Notes under the pieces: generated by a model | What the model was told of the DNA's origin: nothing | Database searches by the model: none | Seen by the model: the letters and a program-made list of their open reading frames with translations, nothing else | IMG/VR virus record: IMGVR_UViG_3300033993_001894 | Location: 1-48,448 of that record | Reading direction: 5' to 3' (one strand) | Source: a virus | Length of the DNA: 48,448 nucleotides | Shown: positions 23,973 through 32,365 of the stretch, in pieces | Position numbering within the stretch: the stretch's first letter is position 1 | Layout: each line of letters opens with the position of its first letter | Program-made: the position numbers and the translations under genes

Positions 23973-25055
23973 TTAATCTGTTCTATAAATATAATAAGTT
24001 ACCCCATTATAATATTCTTCATTTTCACTACCATCATAACCAGATAAAGTATTACCTCTGTCTTCATTTTCTGCGAGATATCTCTCTAAACCAGACTCAT
24101 CGAATGTACAATAATATTCTACTGCCTCCTTAAAACTTAACCCTAAATTATTTACAAAATAATCTACACCATCATTATCAATTTCACTAATTATCTCACT
24201 CACCATTGTGTCACGTAACTCTTCTCTCGCAGTGTCAAATAGTTCTCTTAACTCATCTCCCAATCCTTCATATGTAGTTTGTTTATCCGAAAGTTCTATT
24301 TCTAAGTCATTAATCTCTTCTTTCAATTCTTCATATTCTTCAGTACCAAAAAAATCTTCATCGTCATCTAACCTCTCTTCTAATTCACTTTCTTTTTCTT
24401 CTAAAAGGTTATTTAACTCATCAATTCTTTCCTCTAATATTACCATCCTTTCTTCATACTCTTCTCTACTGTCATATCCTGCCTCTGATATTACATCTTC
24501 TTCAGTCATATCATCGAGCCTATAATCTGCAGTTTCTTCTGCGTATTGATCAACACTATATTGGTCTAACTCTATAAAGTCATCAACGGTATATCTATCT
24601 ATATTATCTACCCCACCAACTTCATCAACATACCCATCAAAATAGTCTTCCATCGCACTACTAACCTCATCGTCATCACCTACCGCATAAACCTCATCTG
24701 AAGTTAAATCCCTATAAGTATCTAAACCATGATGACTACCTTCGTGTTCTATTAAAATCGGTGGTATATCTAAAAACATTGACAAAGCAACTAATTCATT
24801 ATTATATGAAGAAGTATCGTTCACACCTTCTAAATCTGCATCAGTTAAATTATCGTAATTACCTAATTCATCATAATGATTAGTATAAAGATGTAATATT
24901 TCTATTTTAGTATCTGTATCATCTATCGATAATTCATTAGATAGTATATCCCAAACTACGCTGGCATCCTCACCTTCACCCAACTTTTTATTAAGTAACT
25001 TTAAAACCCTTTTATAAAAGGGAGTTATTTCATTTTCTAATATTAATCTTCTCAT
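23973..25055 (-). CDS. Leader-bearing acidic coiled-coil protein
   Basis: 360 aa. The very short leader MRRLILE ends in I-L-E. Helical domain at about 10-70 (FYKRVLKLLNKKL...WDILSNEL...EILHLYTNHYDELGNYDNL), shared with paralogues at 25056, 19652 and 16299. The segment AVGDDDEVSSAMEDYFDGYVDE is followed by a coiled coil (about 200-295) and a tail YYNGVTYYIYRTD. Extremely acidic. Starts directly after the stop of the preceding gene. Function unknown; packaged internal protein by inference. Confidence 0.65.
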   Translation of the reverse strand: MRRLILENEITPFYKRVLKLLNKKLGEGEDASVVWDILSNELSIDDTDTKIEILHLYTNHYDELGNYDNLTDADLEGVNDTSSYNNELVALSMFLDIPPILIEHEGSHHGLDTYRDLTSDEVYAVGDDDEVSSAMEDYFDGYVDEVGGVDNIDRYTVDDFIELDQYSVDQYAEETADYRLDDMTEEDVISEAGYDSREEYEERMVILEERIDELNNLLEEKESELEERLDDDEDFFGTEEYEELKEEINDLEIELSDKQTTYEGLGDELRELFDTAREELRDTMVSEIISEIDNDGVDYFVNNLGLSFKEAVEYYCTFDESGLERYLAENEDRGNTLSGYDGSENEEYYNGVTYYIYRTD

Positions 25056-25871
25056 CTAATAATCTATTTTAATCATATAATATGTACCATCATTGTCATA
25101 ACCACCACCATACTTATAAACTTGCCCATAATCACTAAGTTGATCGAAATGAACGTGTTTTGATTCGTCATCAATAAATTCATCCCAATCGAATTTAAAA
25201 TAAGGTGGTATTTCATTTATAACAATTCTACCCTTTTCATTAACTTCTATAAACTCATTTTCTAATAAATATTCGAAAATATCCATTTCTTTAGGTATTA
25301 TATCTTTATCTTCAACATAAAGGTAACCTATGTAATTTTCTATACCAATACTTTGTATAATTTCATTTCTATCCCAATAACGATCTTTAAGAAATTCCTT
25401 TGTTGCGTCAACCATTTGATGGAAATCCCCAAAACAAAAGAAATTTTCTTCTTCATAAACATAATATATAGGCAAACCATAATATAATGAAGATTCTTTA
25501 CTAATTAAAAATGGTGATGTTCTAAAATATTTAGATAAGATAATAACTTCATCGGAAAACATAGACTCCAATTCACTTTCACTTATTTTTACTAATGAAT
25601 CAACATTTTCATAGTTACCTTCAGTATTGTACTCTACTATGAAAGTGTAAAATATATTCATCATATCAGAATATTCTGTCGTTATGAATTCTTTGATGAA
25701 ATCAAATAATGGTATATATACAGAATCTACCTTTACCATAGACCCATCAAACGGGTACAATGAATTAGGTTTTTTTTCTAATTTATCTATAAAACGTCTC
25801 TGAATTGTATTGAGTACTCTCCTAATTCCGTTTCTATCTAACTCCTCACTTAATATTTCACTAAATTTCAT
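25056..25871 (-). CDS. Leader-bearing paralogue, 271 aa
   Basis: First gene of the 25871-19652 operon. The leader MKFSEILSE ends in L-S-E. It shares with the 360-aa neighbour the helical domain ending in EYNTEGNYENV, the ILSKYFRTSPFLI segment, the CFGDFHQMVDATKEFL stretch and the aromatic tail DGTYYMIKIDY. Tandem duplication followed by divergence is the simple reading. The ATATTTATT element at 25893-25901 lies about 22 nt upstream. Confidence 0.65.
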   Translation of the reverse strand: MKFSEILSEELDRNGIRRVLNTIQRRFIDKLEKKPNSLYPFDGSMVKVDSVYIPLFDFIKEFITTEYSDMMNIFYTFIVEYNTEGNYENVDSLVKISESELESMFSDEVIILSKYFRTSPFLISKESSLYYGLPIYYVYEEENFFCFGDFHQMVDATKEFLKDRYWDRNEIIQSIGIENYIGYLYVEDKDIIPKEMDIFEYLLENEFIEVNEKGRIVINEIPPYFKFDWDEFIDDESKHVHFDQLSDYGQVYKYGGGYDNDGTYYMIKIDY

Positions 25872-25892
25872 TATTAACCTTTACATTTTACT

Positions 25893-25901
25893 AATAAATA
25901 T
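25893..25901 (-). promoter_or_regulatory. ATATTTATT element (candidate phage promoter)
   Basis: The coding strand reads ATATTTATT about 22 nt before the ATG at 25871, head of the longest packaged-protein operon. Confidence 0.35.
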
Positions 25902-25945
25902 TAATTTTTGAGTAAATAACCATATTTAATAATAAAAATAAATAA

Positions 25946-26134
25946 ATGTTAATAGTACAAATTAAAAACGGTAACATCGAAAGAGGTTTAAAGGAGTTGA
26001 AAGGTAAATTCGTAAAAACCAAAATTGTGAAAGAATGTAAAGACAGAGAGGAATATTTAAAAGAATCTGTCAGAAAAAGAGAAGAGAAAATTAAGGCAAT
26101 ATATAATCAGAAAAAAAAAGAACAAAACAATTAA
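25946..26134 (+). CDS. rpsU: Ribosomal protein bS21 homologue
   Basis: 62 aa, close to the usual 64-71. MLIVQIKNGNIERGLKELKGKF and the basic helix REEYLKESVRKREEKIKAIYNQKKK are the bS21 pattern (strand, helix, conserved S-V-R-K-R-E-E). bS21 sits at the 30S platform near the anti-Shine-Dalgarno. In Flavobacterium ribosomes bS21 helps sequester the anti-SD, consistent with SD-less translation. A phage copy could replace the host protein and bias initiation towards phage messages. One nucleotide separates it from the ferritin gene. Confidence 0.85.
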   Translation: MLIVQIKNGNIERGLKELKGKFVKTKIVKECKDREEYLKESVRKREEKIKAIYNQKKKEQNN

Positions 26135-26135
26135 C

Positions 26136-26633
26136 ATGAATGAAGAAGTTTTATCGTTATTAAACGAACAAATATGGTTAGAGAATACGGCATCGTATTT
26201 TTACCTAAACCTATCTAAAAAATTTAGTGAAAATCATTATTACGGTATATCTAAATTTTTCCTAAATCAATCAAATGAAGAAAGAGAACATATGGTTAAA
26301 TTGTTTGAGTATGTTTTAGAACAAGAAGGAAATCCAATAGTACCAAATTATAACTATATGGATGACGAAGAATTAGAATTTAATATCCTCTATCTTTTTC
26401 AGATGTCATTATCCAACGAAAGAAAGGTTACTAATTCAATTAATAAGATTATTAGTAAATGTAAAGAAGTTGGTGATTACACAACAGAAAACTTCTTACA
26501 GTGGTTTGTTACTGAACAAAGAGAAGAAGAAAATAAATTTAAAGAGATTATTGACAACTTAAAGATTGTCGGTAACGATAAGGTTGGATTGTATGAGATA
26601 AACAAATCATTAAACGTTTCTAAAACAATCTAA
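26136..26633 (+). CDS. ftnA: Ferritin-like iron storage protein
   Basis: 165 aa, the length of bacterial non-haem ferritin. Ferroxidase ligands are in place: E16 (EQIWLENTASYFYL), E49 and H52 (EEREHMVKLFEYV), a central glutamate (SNERKVTNSI) and FLQWFVTEQREEENKF. It should oxidise Fe(II) and store Fe(III) in a 24-mer. In a phage it may protect against iron-driven damage or hoard iron. It is co-transcribed with bS21, an unusual pairing. Ends 4 nt inside the convergent gene. Confidence 0.85.
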   Translation: MNEEVLSLLNEQIWLENTASYFYLNLSKKFSENHYYGISKFFLNQSNEEREHMVKLFEYVLEQEGNPIVPNYNYMDDEELEFNILYLFQMSLSNERKVTNSINKIISKCKEVGDYTTENFLQWFVTEQREEENKFKEIIDNLKIVGNDKVGLYEINKSLNVSKTI

Positions 26634-26818
26634 GAAATTTTAACATATATATAGATAGTTTCAAGGGATTCTACGAATTTAATTTCACCTAAGAATCCCT
26701 TTTTTATTGCTAAAAATTTGTAGATGTCATATATTCGATCAAAATTTGACATAAGTTCTTCTTCTTTGGTTTTACCAAGATAGAATAGGACACACCCCTT
26801 ATTTTCCTTTGTTCCCAT
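26630..26818 (-). CDS. Hypothetical protein, 62 aa
   Basis: Small alpha/beta protein (CVLFYLGKTKEEELMSNFDRI...). Single gene with an ATATTTATT element at 26835-26843. The convergent overlap with ferritin is 4 nt. Unknown. Confidence 0.5.
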   Translation of the reverse strand: MGTKENKGCVLFYLGKTKEEELMSNFDRIYDIYKFLAIKKGFLGEIKFVESLETIYIYVKIS

Positions 26819-26834
26819 CTCCCCATATTTTAAT

Positions 26835-26843
26835 AATAAATAT
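26835..26843 (-). promoter_or_regulatory. ATATTTATT element (candidate phage promoter)
   Basis: The coding strand reads ATATTTATT about 17 nt before the ATG at 26818. Confidence 0.3.
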
Positions 26844-26884
26844 CTGGGAGAATGGGAATATTGTTATATTTTATACATAAATTT

Positions 26885-28951
26885 CTAAGCCCTGTGATCA
26901 GGATATTCGTACCCATACCCATCTACCTCATTATCACGTACTTCATTATCAGGACCTATATTTGGTAAAAGTGCCTCCAGTTCCATTCTAATATTTCTAT
27001 TGTGTGGGTAATACTCTTCATTTTGATTATGTGCCCTTCTAAGAAATCCATTGTCATCTCGTACCATATGTACTACTGGCACTTGTTCCTGTTCCATTAT
27101 AGGTTCATCCATTGGTACTGGTTCTTCAAACCCCTCAAATTCATCTATCATCCCCAAACCAAACGACTGTCTATTTTTTGAGGTGTCTTCATCTTTTACA
27201 TTAACGAGAATACCTCTATTCAACATATCAATAGTTATGAAATTATTAATCTTACTTTCATAAGTTTTTCTCAAATGTATCATATTGACATAGTTTGTAA
27301 AAATAGTAGAAATAATTCTGTGATACTCACTACTCACTCTATTACAATATGATAATAATTGTACTTCTTTATAAACTGAGTCTTCGACTAACCTTAGTTC
27401 TAAACCTGACATATTGTTCGGTGTTATAATTACAAATAGTTTAGTATCACCCTTTATAATTTTATCTTTATAATTTTGTCCAGGATTGTTCATACAATTT
27501 TTTAGTTTTTTACCCGCCCATTGTAAATCTAACTCAGTACTCAACTCTTTTATTTTTACACCTTCAGGTAAAGTTAAATCACTAAAATCTAATGGTTCAT
27601 AAAGGTTGACGCAGAATTTCTCTTTATCTTTCCTAATACCCTCAACAATACTTTCATATGTAACTTTATAAAATTTATTAACGGTAGTTAAGTATCCTGA
27701 TACTAATTCTGAAACCCACTCACCTTCGTTGTTATAAACCCGTTTAATCTCTCTACTTAAATTTAATGATTCTTGTAGGTTTAATCTATTCTTTGCGATA
27801 TATGGTACTACCCATCTATCCTTATCCATAAAAGATTCTAATTCTTTAACGTGTGAAGAATCGAAATCACAGTTGTAGAAATTATTATCCACCAAAGAGA
27901 TAACCTTACATAGGTAGTAATCACCCATAACAACTTTCTCCGCCTTAGACTTTAACTTTTTATTAGTTTTACCCTTAACTATGTTATATGCGTTCATGAA
28001 TGTTAAAGGGTTGAAACTGATACCGAATAAAACTTTTCTGATCTCAGGATCTACATCAACATATTTTTTGGGTGTAAGTGTCCACATTATATCATTGTTT
28101 TTAGCCCAATTACTTAATACCTCTGTTGGTATATTCGCATTTGGGTTCAACCAATTTGCCACATGATTAGAGTTATCAACCTGACTAACACCATTTCTTA
28201 AATTCCACATACTCTTCTTATGATCGAAGAATTTAGTTAATTTAAAATATTCTCTTATTTTATTGTAATATGTGAAATACATTTCTTTATACTTTGTACT
28301 AAAATATAAACCAAAATGTCTAGGACTTAAATTGATTATGTTTTCCATTAATAACGGTTGAGATAACAGATTCATTGACTCCTCAACATTACAATAACAT
28401 TTAAGTTCATCTAATTTTTTAAACAATCTAATGGCAGTGTGTGCTGGCGTATAAATTGCAGTAACCTCTAACTGTTTGTTATTAAGGAAATTCTCAAAAG
28501 ATTCTGTATAACACATAGTGTTATTATCTAAATCAATCCCAACTTGACAACAATTAAAATCGAATCCGTTAAGGATATATGAATAACCAACATTTTGTCG
28601 AGCCGAATGTATAAATATCGTATTCAAAAACCCTTCTCTTTCCACAGACGCTATTTGATAGTTACTTCCGTGATCGTAGGATAATTTAGTAACCATATAA
28701 CCATCACCCTCAATGATTAATTTATTTGATCTCAATGGTGTAGTTACGGTACGGAATAACATATTATCAGTATCGTCAATAAAAATATCTAAGTCATTAA
28801 TAGGGTATTCTCCGTCCCACACATAACCCATTAGTGTATTCGCAACTGCCCCACCAGATAAAAATCCTTTATTGGGTATCTCACCGTACTTAGATAAATC
28901 ATTAAGGATTCTATCTACAATGTTTTTTTCTTTTAAGATGTCACTATTCAT
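26885..28951 (-). CDS. Nucleotidyltransferase-like / PcfJ-like fusion protein
   Basis: 688 aa. Residues about 28-65 (GFLSGGAVANTLMGY...INDLDIFID) form a minimal nucleotidyltransferase signature: GG, then D-x-D on the next strand. The middle is helical and unfamiliar. Residues about 500-590 (ELDLQWAGKKLKNCMNNPGQNYKDKIIKGDTKLFVI) resemble the PcfJ-like pattern: a conserved N-C after a helix, Y..K-I-x-x-G, then a beta strand. The C-terminal 80 residues are Pro/Glu-rich and probably disordered. It may transfer a nucleotide to RNA or protein; no substrate can be named. Operon with the small membrane protein and the peptidase. Confidence 0.55.
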   Translation of the reverse strand: MNSDILKEKNIVDRILNDLSKYGEIPNKGFLSGGAVANTLMGYVWDGEYPINDLDIFIDDTDNMLFRTVTTPLRSNKLIIEGDGYMVTKLSYDHGSNYQIASVEREGFLNTIFIHSARQNVGYSYILNGFDFNCCQVGIDLDNNTMCYTESFENFLNNKQLEVTAIYTPAHTAIRLFKKLDELKCYCNVEESMNLLSQPLLMENIINLSPRHFGLYFSTKYKEMYFTYYNKIREYFKLTKFFDHKKSMWNLRNGVSQVDNSNHVANWLNPNANIPTEVLSNWAKNNDIMWTLTPKKYVDVDPEIRKVLFGISFNPLTFMNAYNIVKGKTNKKLKSKAEKVVMGDYYLCKVISLVDNNFYNCDFDSSHVKELESFMDKDRWVVPYIAKNRLNLQESLNLSREIKRVYNNEGEWVSELVSGYLTTVNKFYKVTYESIVEGIRKDKEKFCVNLYEPLDFSDLTLPEGVKIKELSTELDLQWAGKKLKNCMNNPGQNYKDKIIKGDTKLFVIITPNNMSGLELRLVEDSVYKEVQLLSYCNRVSSEYHRIISTIFTNYVNMIHLRKTYESKINNFITIDMLNRGILVNVKDEDTSKNRQSFGLGMIDEFEGFEEPVPMDEPIMEQEQVPVVHMVRDDNGFLRRAHNQNEEYYPHNRNIRMELEALLPNIGPDNEVRDNEVDGYGYEYPDHRA

Positions 28952-28952
28952 A

Positions 28953-29138
28953 TTATTTATTTTTATAGTTTTTATAAAGGAAATAAGATGGTATTACTAT
29001 ACCTAAGAATACAATTATATAAAAAATTATTGGGAAAATCAAAAGTATTGCAACAATACTAAAAAAAACTAAAACTGCAATTAAAACAAATGTTCTAATT
29101 TGACTTCTATCCAATTCGTCAAAATCAAAATTAAACAT
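28953..29138 (-). CDS. Small membrane protein, 61 aa
   Basis: Two adjacent hydrophobic helices (about residues 15-34 and 37-55) and a lysine/asparagine C-terminus (YKNYKNK). It lies between the peptidase and nucleotidyltransferase-like genes with 1-4 nt gaps, so one message. Unknown. Confidence 0.55.
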   Translation of the reverse strand: MFNFDFDELDRSQIRTFVLIAVLVFFSIVAILLIFPIIFYIIVFLGIVIPSYFLYKNYKNK

Positions 29139-29142
29139 AATA

Positions 29143-30153
29143 TTAATAATTAGTATAATAGTCTCTTAGGTACTTTGAAACTTCTTCGTAAATATCTTTC
29201 TCACCAATACCACCAATAAACATAGTTATAACCATTTCACTGACTTCTGCACCCATCTCATCAAACTCATCTTTAAAAACATCGTCATCGAAGTCACCAA
29301 ATTTATCGTAATCTACATTACTGTAATACCCATTACCATAACTTTCATTTAATATAGGTTTAACCTCAACTTTTTTATGGATATATTTTTTGCTACTTAA
29401 TTTAGAAATAAGGTTTACACCTGCAACCAAAGAATCCTCAACCTCACTAATCACTACAAATTCCAAATCACTGTGTTGTCTGTAATAACCACAACCTAAA
29501 TTCAAACAGTTAAAGTCATATTTCTTAGCCAATTGATTAACATCGGTAAATGGGTCAATACTAAATTTATGGTAACCCGATTCATTTAAGACACCTTTAA
29601 TCTCAGTTTTAAAGTCTTCATCGAATAATTTAACACCACTACATACTTCCGTTATCCAGTTTGATGATGGTGCGTCGAATTGGATTGCATATCCCACATT
29701 CTCAAAGAATCTATCATCAGATTCCTTAGAACCTAACATCCCTATTTCTTCCTCAACAAAAAAGGCACCCTTTAATTTATCAAAGTTGTTGAATAACTCT
29801 AAACAAACATAGACACCACATTTATCATCACCACCAATACCAGTTTGTTTATCCGTTTCTGGGTGATGTGCAGTTAACACACCTAGATTATCTTCTTTAA
29901 TGGTTAACCTAACTTTATTTTCAATTAGATTTCTATGTGTTCTATGTACGGTGTCCATATGGGAAACGACACAAGGAAAATATTCGTCCGTAGAATCTAA
30001 CATACCCTTAGTGAGATAGAGATTACCTTTTTTATCGGTGTAATACTCTATGCCGTTAGTTTTTGCAAACTCTATAATGTAATCTCTAACCATACTTTCA
30101 TCACCAGATATTGATGGTAGGGACAAAACTTCTTTCAAAAAATCTAAATTCAT
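29143..30153 (-). CDS. M20/M42-type zinc peptidase homologue
   Basis: 336 aa. SHMDTVH (first metal motif), T-G-I-G-G-D-D-K-C-G-V (second), V-E-E-E-I-G-M-L-G-S (catalytic glutamates), Q-F-D-A-P-S-S-N-W and a later Y-Y-R-Q-H-S-D segment follow the order of co-catalytic dinuclear zinc aminopeptidases (peptidase T / M42). It would trim peptides in the cytoplasm, possibly recycling amino acids for phage protein synthesis. The last 60 residues are acidic and not part of the core fold. Driven by the host-type promoter at 30169-30200. Confidence 0.8.
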   Translation of the reverse strand: MNLDFLKEVLSLPSISGDESMVRDYIIEFAKTNGIEYYTDKKGNLYLTKGMLDSTDEYFPCVVSHMDTVHRTHRNLIENKVRLTIKEDNLGVLTAHHPETDKQTGIGGDDKCGVYVCLELFNNFDKLKGAFFVEEEIGMLGSKESDDRFFENVGYAIQFDAPSSNWITEVCSGVKLFDEDFKTEIKGVLNESGYHKFSIDPFTDVNQLAKKYDFNCLNLGCGYYRQHSDLEFVVISEVEDSLVAGVNLISKLSSKKYIHKKVEVKPILNESYGNGYYSNVDYDKFGDFDDDVFKDEFDEMGAEVSEMVITMFIGGIGEKDIYEEVSKYLRDYYTNY

Positions 30154-30168
30154 ATGTTATATTTTCTA

Positions 30169-30200
30169 CAAATATAGGCAATGTTTCGCAAACTACCAAA
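30169..30200 (-). promoter_or_regulatory. Bacteroidota-type promoter
   Basis: The minus strand reads TTTG, 20 nt, TATATTTG; start codon at 30153. It drives the peptidase operon. Confidence 0.8.
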
Positions 30201-30239
30201 TTTTTAGTGTGAAATATTTACAATTAAAAAAAATAGATG

Positions 30240-30248
30240 ATATTTATA
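30240..30248 (+). promoter_or_regulatory. ATATTTATA element (candidate phage promoter)
   Basis: ATATTTATA on the plus strand 32 nt before the ATG at 30281. Confidence 0.35.
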
Positions 30249-30280
30249 TTAAAATAATACTATAAAAAACATTAGAAATT

Positions 30281-30385
30281 ATGGGATGCGGATGTAAAAA
30301 CAAAAAACCAGTTGCTAAACCAGCAGCACAAAGTAGTAATCAAACCACTACACAACAAACCACACAAAACAATAACGGTAAATAA
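30281..30385 (+). CDS. Tiny Cys-motif protein MGCGCK..., 34 aa
   Basis: ATG at 30281, TAA at 30385. It begins MGCGCKNKK and continues as a Thr/Gln/Asn-rich tail. The CGC pair near the start could bind metal. It has an upstream ATATTTATA element and ends 7 nt before the convergent gene's stop. Similar MGCGCK proteins recur near structural genes of marine phages, from memory; the role is unknown. Confidence 0.55.
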   Translation: MGCGCKNKKPVAKPAAQSSNQTTTQQTTQNNNGK

Positions 30386-30392
30386 CGTTTAA

Positions 30393-30815
30393 TTACGTTA
30401 ATTGATTTGCGGGCCCTCTAGTCGGACTTACACCCCACGGTGTACTATCTATAGGGTTCGCAGGTCCTCTACCAACATCGGTAAGTGGCCAAACTGTAGA
30501 AGATCCACCTGCAGGTGCATCTCCACCAGCCGCATCTTCTTCGTCTAATATCTCTTCAGTATAATCATCTACACCGATACCATATTCGGTAACAACGAAA
30601 CCATACCCACCTTCTTTATCGTAATAACCTAAGTATATACCTTTATCATCGTAGGCAATAGTTTCATATTCCTTACTATCAAAACTTAACCTTTTAGGAT
30701 CATTACCTACCCACTTAAGTATCATTCTATACCATTTCTTAGGATCACTTACGGTTTCACCAAATTCTCTTAGTAAAACTTTTTTATATTGACTTTCAGT
30801 TATTATTATTTTCAT
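30393..30815 (-). CDS. Leader-bearing protein with GPAN repeats
   Basis: 140 aa from the ATG at 30815, which overlaps the upstream stop as ATGA and begins the leader MKIIITESQYKKVLLRE (L-R-E). The middle is a small beta-rich domain (YDDKGIYLGYYDKEGGYGFVV). The C-terminus is Gly/Pro/Ala-rich with a near repeat of R-G-P-A-N (GRGPANPIDSTPWGV and TRGPANQL). End of the three-gene leader operon 32001-30393. Confidence 0.6.
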   Translation of the reverse strand: MKIIITESQYKKVLLREFGETVSDPKKWYRMILKWVGNDPKRLSFDSKEYETIAYDDKGIYLGYYDKEGGYGFVVTEYGIGVDDYTEEILDEEDAAGGDAPAGGSSTVWPLTDVGRGPANPIDSTPWGVSPTRGPANQLT

Positions 30816-31384
30816 ATTTTTAAATTTACTCTCCAATCAACCTCATCTTCATCACTCCAATCCACATCTCTAAAATTATCTAATGTCATCTCCTCCATTA
30901 TTTCTCCATCATCAGGTAAATCAAAATCTAATTCAGGATTCATAAAATCTAAAGAATTCGTATCTAAATACATTCTTTCATAAGTACCATTTTCTACCTT
31001 ATTTATTGCATCTTCTTTTGAATTGGCAGTAACTTCAACAAATCCATCTATATATGTCCTACAAGATACTACTGTTGGCATATTAACTGCAATTTTATAT
31101 GTACCTACAAATTCTATTGGTTCCCCAATTAGACTATCATATTCTGTGATAGGTAATGGTCGGAATTTATTTTTATAGTTATATAAAAGGATATTAGTTT
31201 CATGATCAGACAAACCTAAATCCCCTTTAATTATTTTTTTCATTCCCTCGTCAGATAAGTTTTTCTTACCTAATAATTTAAATACCCTAACCATATATTG
31301 TTGGAAGGTGTCCCCTAACCTACCGTAGTTTTTATCTTCAGTAAGTAATCTGTTGTATTGTGTTTCGGTTAATTTTATTTTCAT
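30812..31384 (-). CDS. Leader-bearing protein, paralogue A
   Basis: 190 aa. The leader MKIKLTETQYNRLLTE ends in L-T-E. Helical domain (YMVRVFKLLGKKNL...ILLYNYKNKF) then LIGEPIEFVGTYKI...TVVSCRTYIDGFVEVTA, which aligns with LVGIPLEYYGKMNL...HSVSWTGYLTGYG in the next gene. Acidic C-terminus. Tandem duplicate pair of unknown function. Confidence 0.65.
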   Translation of the reverse strand: MKIKLTETQYNRLLTEDKNYGRLGDTFQQYMVRVFKLLGKKNLSDEGMKKIIKGDLGLSDHETNILLYNYKNKFRPLPITEYDSLIGEPIEFVGTYKIAVNMPTVVSCRTYIDGFVEVTANSKEDAINKVENGTYERMYLDTNSLDFMNPELDFDLPDDGEIMEEMTLDNFRDVDWSDEDEVDWRVNLKI

Positions 31385-31386
31385 AA

Positions 31387-32001
31387 TTACCCATTAAAGT
31401 ATATACTATCTAAATCAAAATCTATTTCACTTAGATTCTCATAGTCCCAATCATAATTTCTCTCCCAATGTATGTCTCGATCATCATAATCGATTTCACC
31501 ATTTTCATAATCTATCTCAACATCCCCACCATCTATCTTTTCTTGAAAATTTTCATAACTAGATGCGTATGCAGATATACTACCACTACCGTAACCAGTT
31601 AAATATCCTGTCCAACTTACTGAATGTGGGAGATTCATTTTACCGTAATATTCTAAAGGTATTCCCACCAAAGATTTCCAATCATCAGTATTATTAATAT
31701 TTTCCCATATAACAGTACTATAATTATGTGTTAGTAATATAACTTCATCGTTTTCATATCCAGTCAAAGTTCTTAACTCTTCCGCAATCTTTCTGAATGA
31801 TTGGGACTCTATAGGATTTTTCATTCTGAGGTAATCACCACTAGGTTCAAAGTTTTTATTTTTTAATACTATGAATATTTTTGCAATAACAGGTGTAACT
31901 TTATTATCAATATTGGTAAAATCAACGTCACCACTCAAAAATTCTTTATCATTTTCTTTAAGTAGTCTTTTATATTGATTCTCTGTTAACCTAATTTTCA
32001 T
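31387..32001 (-). CDS. Leader-bearing protein, paralogue B
   Basis: 204 aa from the ATG at 32001, where the leader MKIRLTENQYKRLLKE begins; longer in-frame starts read through the upstream gene's end. Same domain order as its downstream neighbour, with a longer insert and a very acidic tail (YENGEIDYDDRDIHWERNYDWDYE). The leader differs from paralogue A's at only a few positions. Confidence 0.65.
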   Translation of the reverse strand: MKIRLTENQYKRLLKENDKEFLSGDVDFTNIDNKVTPVIAKIFIVLKNKNFEPSGDYLRMKNPIESQSFRKIAEELRTLTGYENDEVILLTHNYSTVIWENINNTDDWKSLVGIPLEYYGKMNLPHSVSWTGYLTGYGSGSISAYASSYENFQEKIDGGDVEIDYENGEIDYDDRDIHWERNYDWDYENLSEIDFDLDSIYFNG

Positions 32002-32002
32002 T

Positions 32003-32293
32003 TTAATTACCTTCTTCTTCTTCTTTTTTATTGTCTTTTCTATGAGTACCAATAGTTTTAATAACCCCTAAGAATTTACCACCGAAGGTATATCCTGCAA
32101 AAAGAACCATTGCATATTCAAGTGCATCAATAATAATTTTAAATTTTTCAATATCTAACTGAGTAGTTTTATTCATACCAGCAACCAATAATACACCTAA
32201 TGTAACATAGTAAGCAATAATCGCCCATAACAGATATATTCTACTTTGAGAATATATTCCTTTTTCTGTTAGAATATCTTTAAAGATTTTCAT
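32003..32293 (-). CDS. Two-helix membrane protein, possible leader
   Basis: 96 aa from the ATG at 32293 (an upstream GTG would add 8 residues). MKIFKDILTE ends in L-T-E, so it may carry the same leader. Two hydrophobic segments (about residues 18-38 and 55-75) and a charged tail ending in KKEEEEGN. It precedes the leader-bearing trio. Might be a holin-like or virion membrane-contact protein; undecided. Confidence 0.55.
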   Translation of the reverse strand: MKIFKDILTEKGIYSQSRIYLLWAIIAYYVTLGVLLVAGMNKTTQLDIEKFKIIIDALEYAMVLFAGYTFGGKFLGVIKTIGTHRKDNKKEEEEGN

Positions 32294-32343
32294 AATTTTT
32301 TGTATTAATTTTCTCACACAAAAAAACTTTATTATTGTTATTA

Positions 32344-32352
32344 TCTATAAAT
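32344..32352 (-). promoter_or_regulatory. ATATTTATA element (candidate phage promoter)
   Basis: The coding strand reads ATATTTATA about 50 nt before the ATG at 32293; heads the 32293-30393 operon. Confidence 0.3.
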
Positions 32353-32365
32353 ATTCTATAAAATA

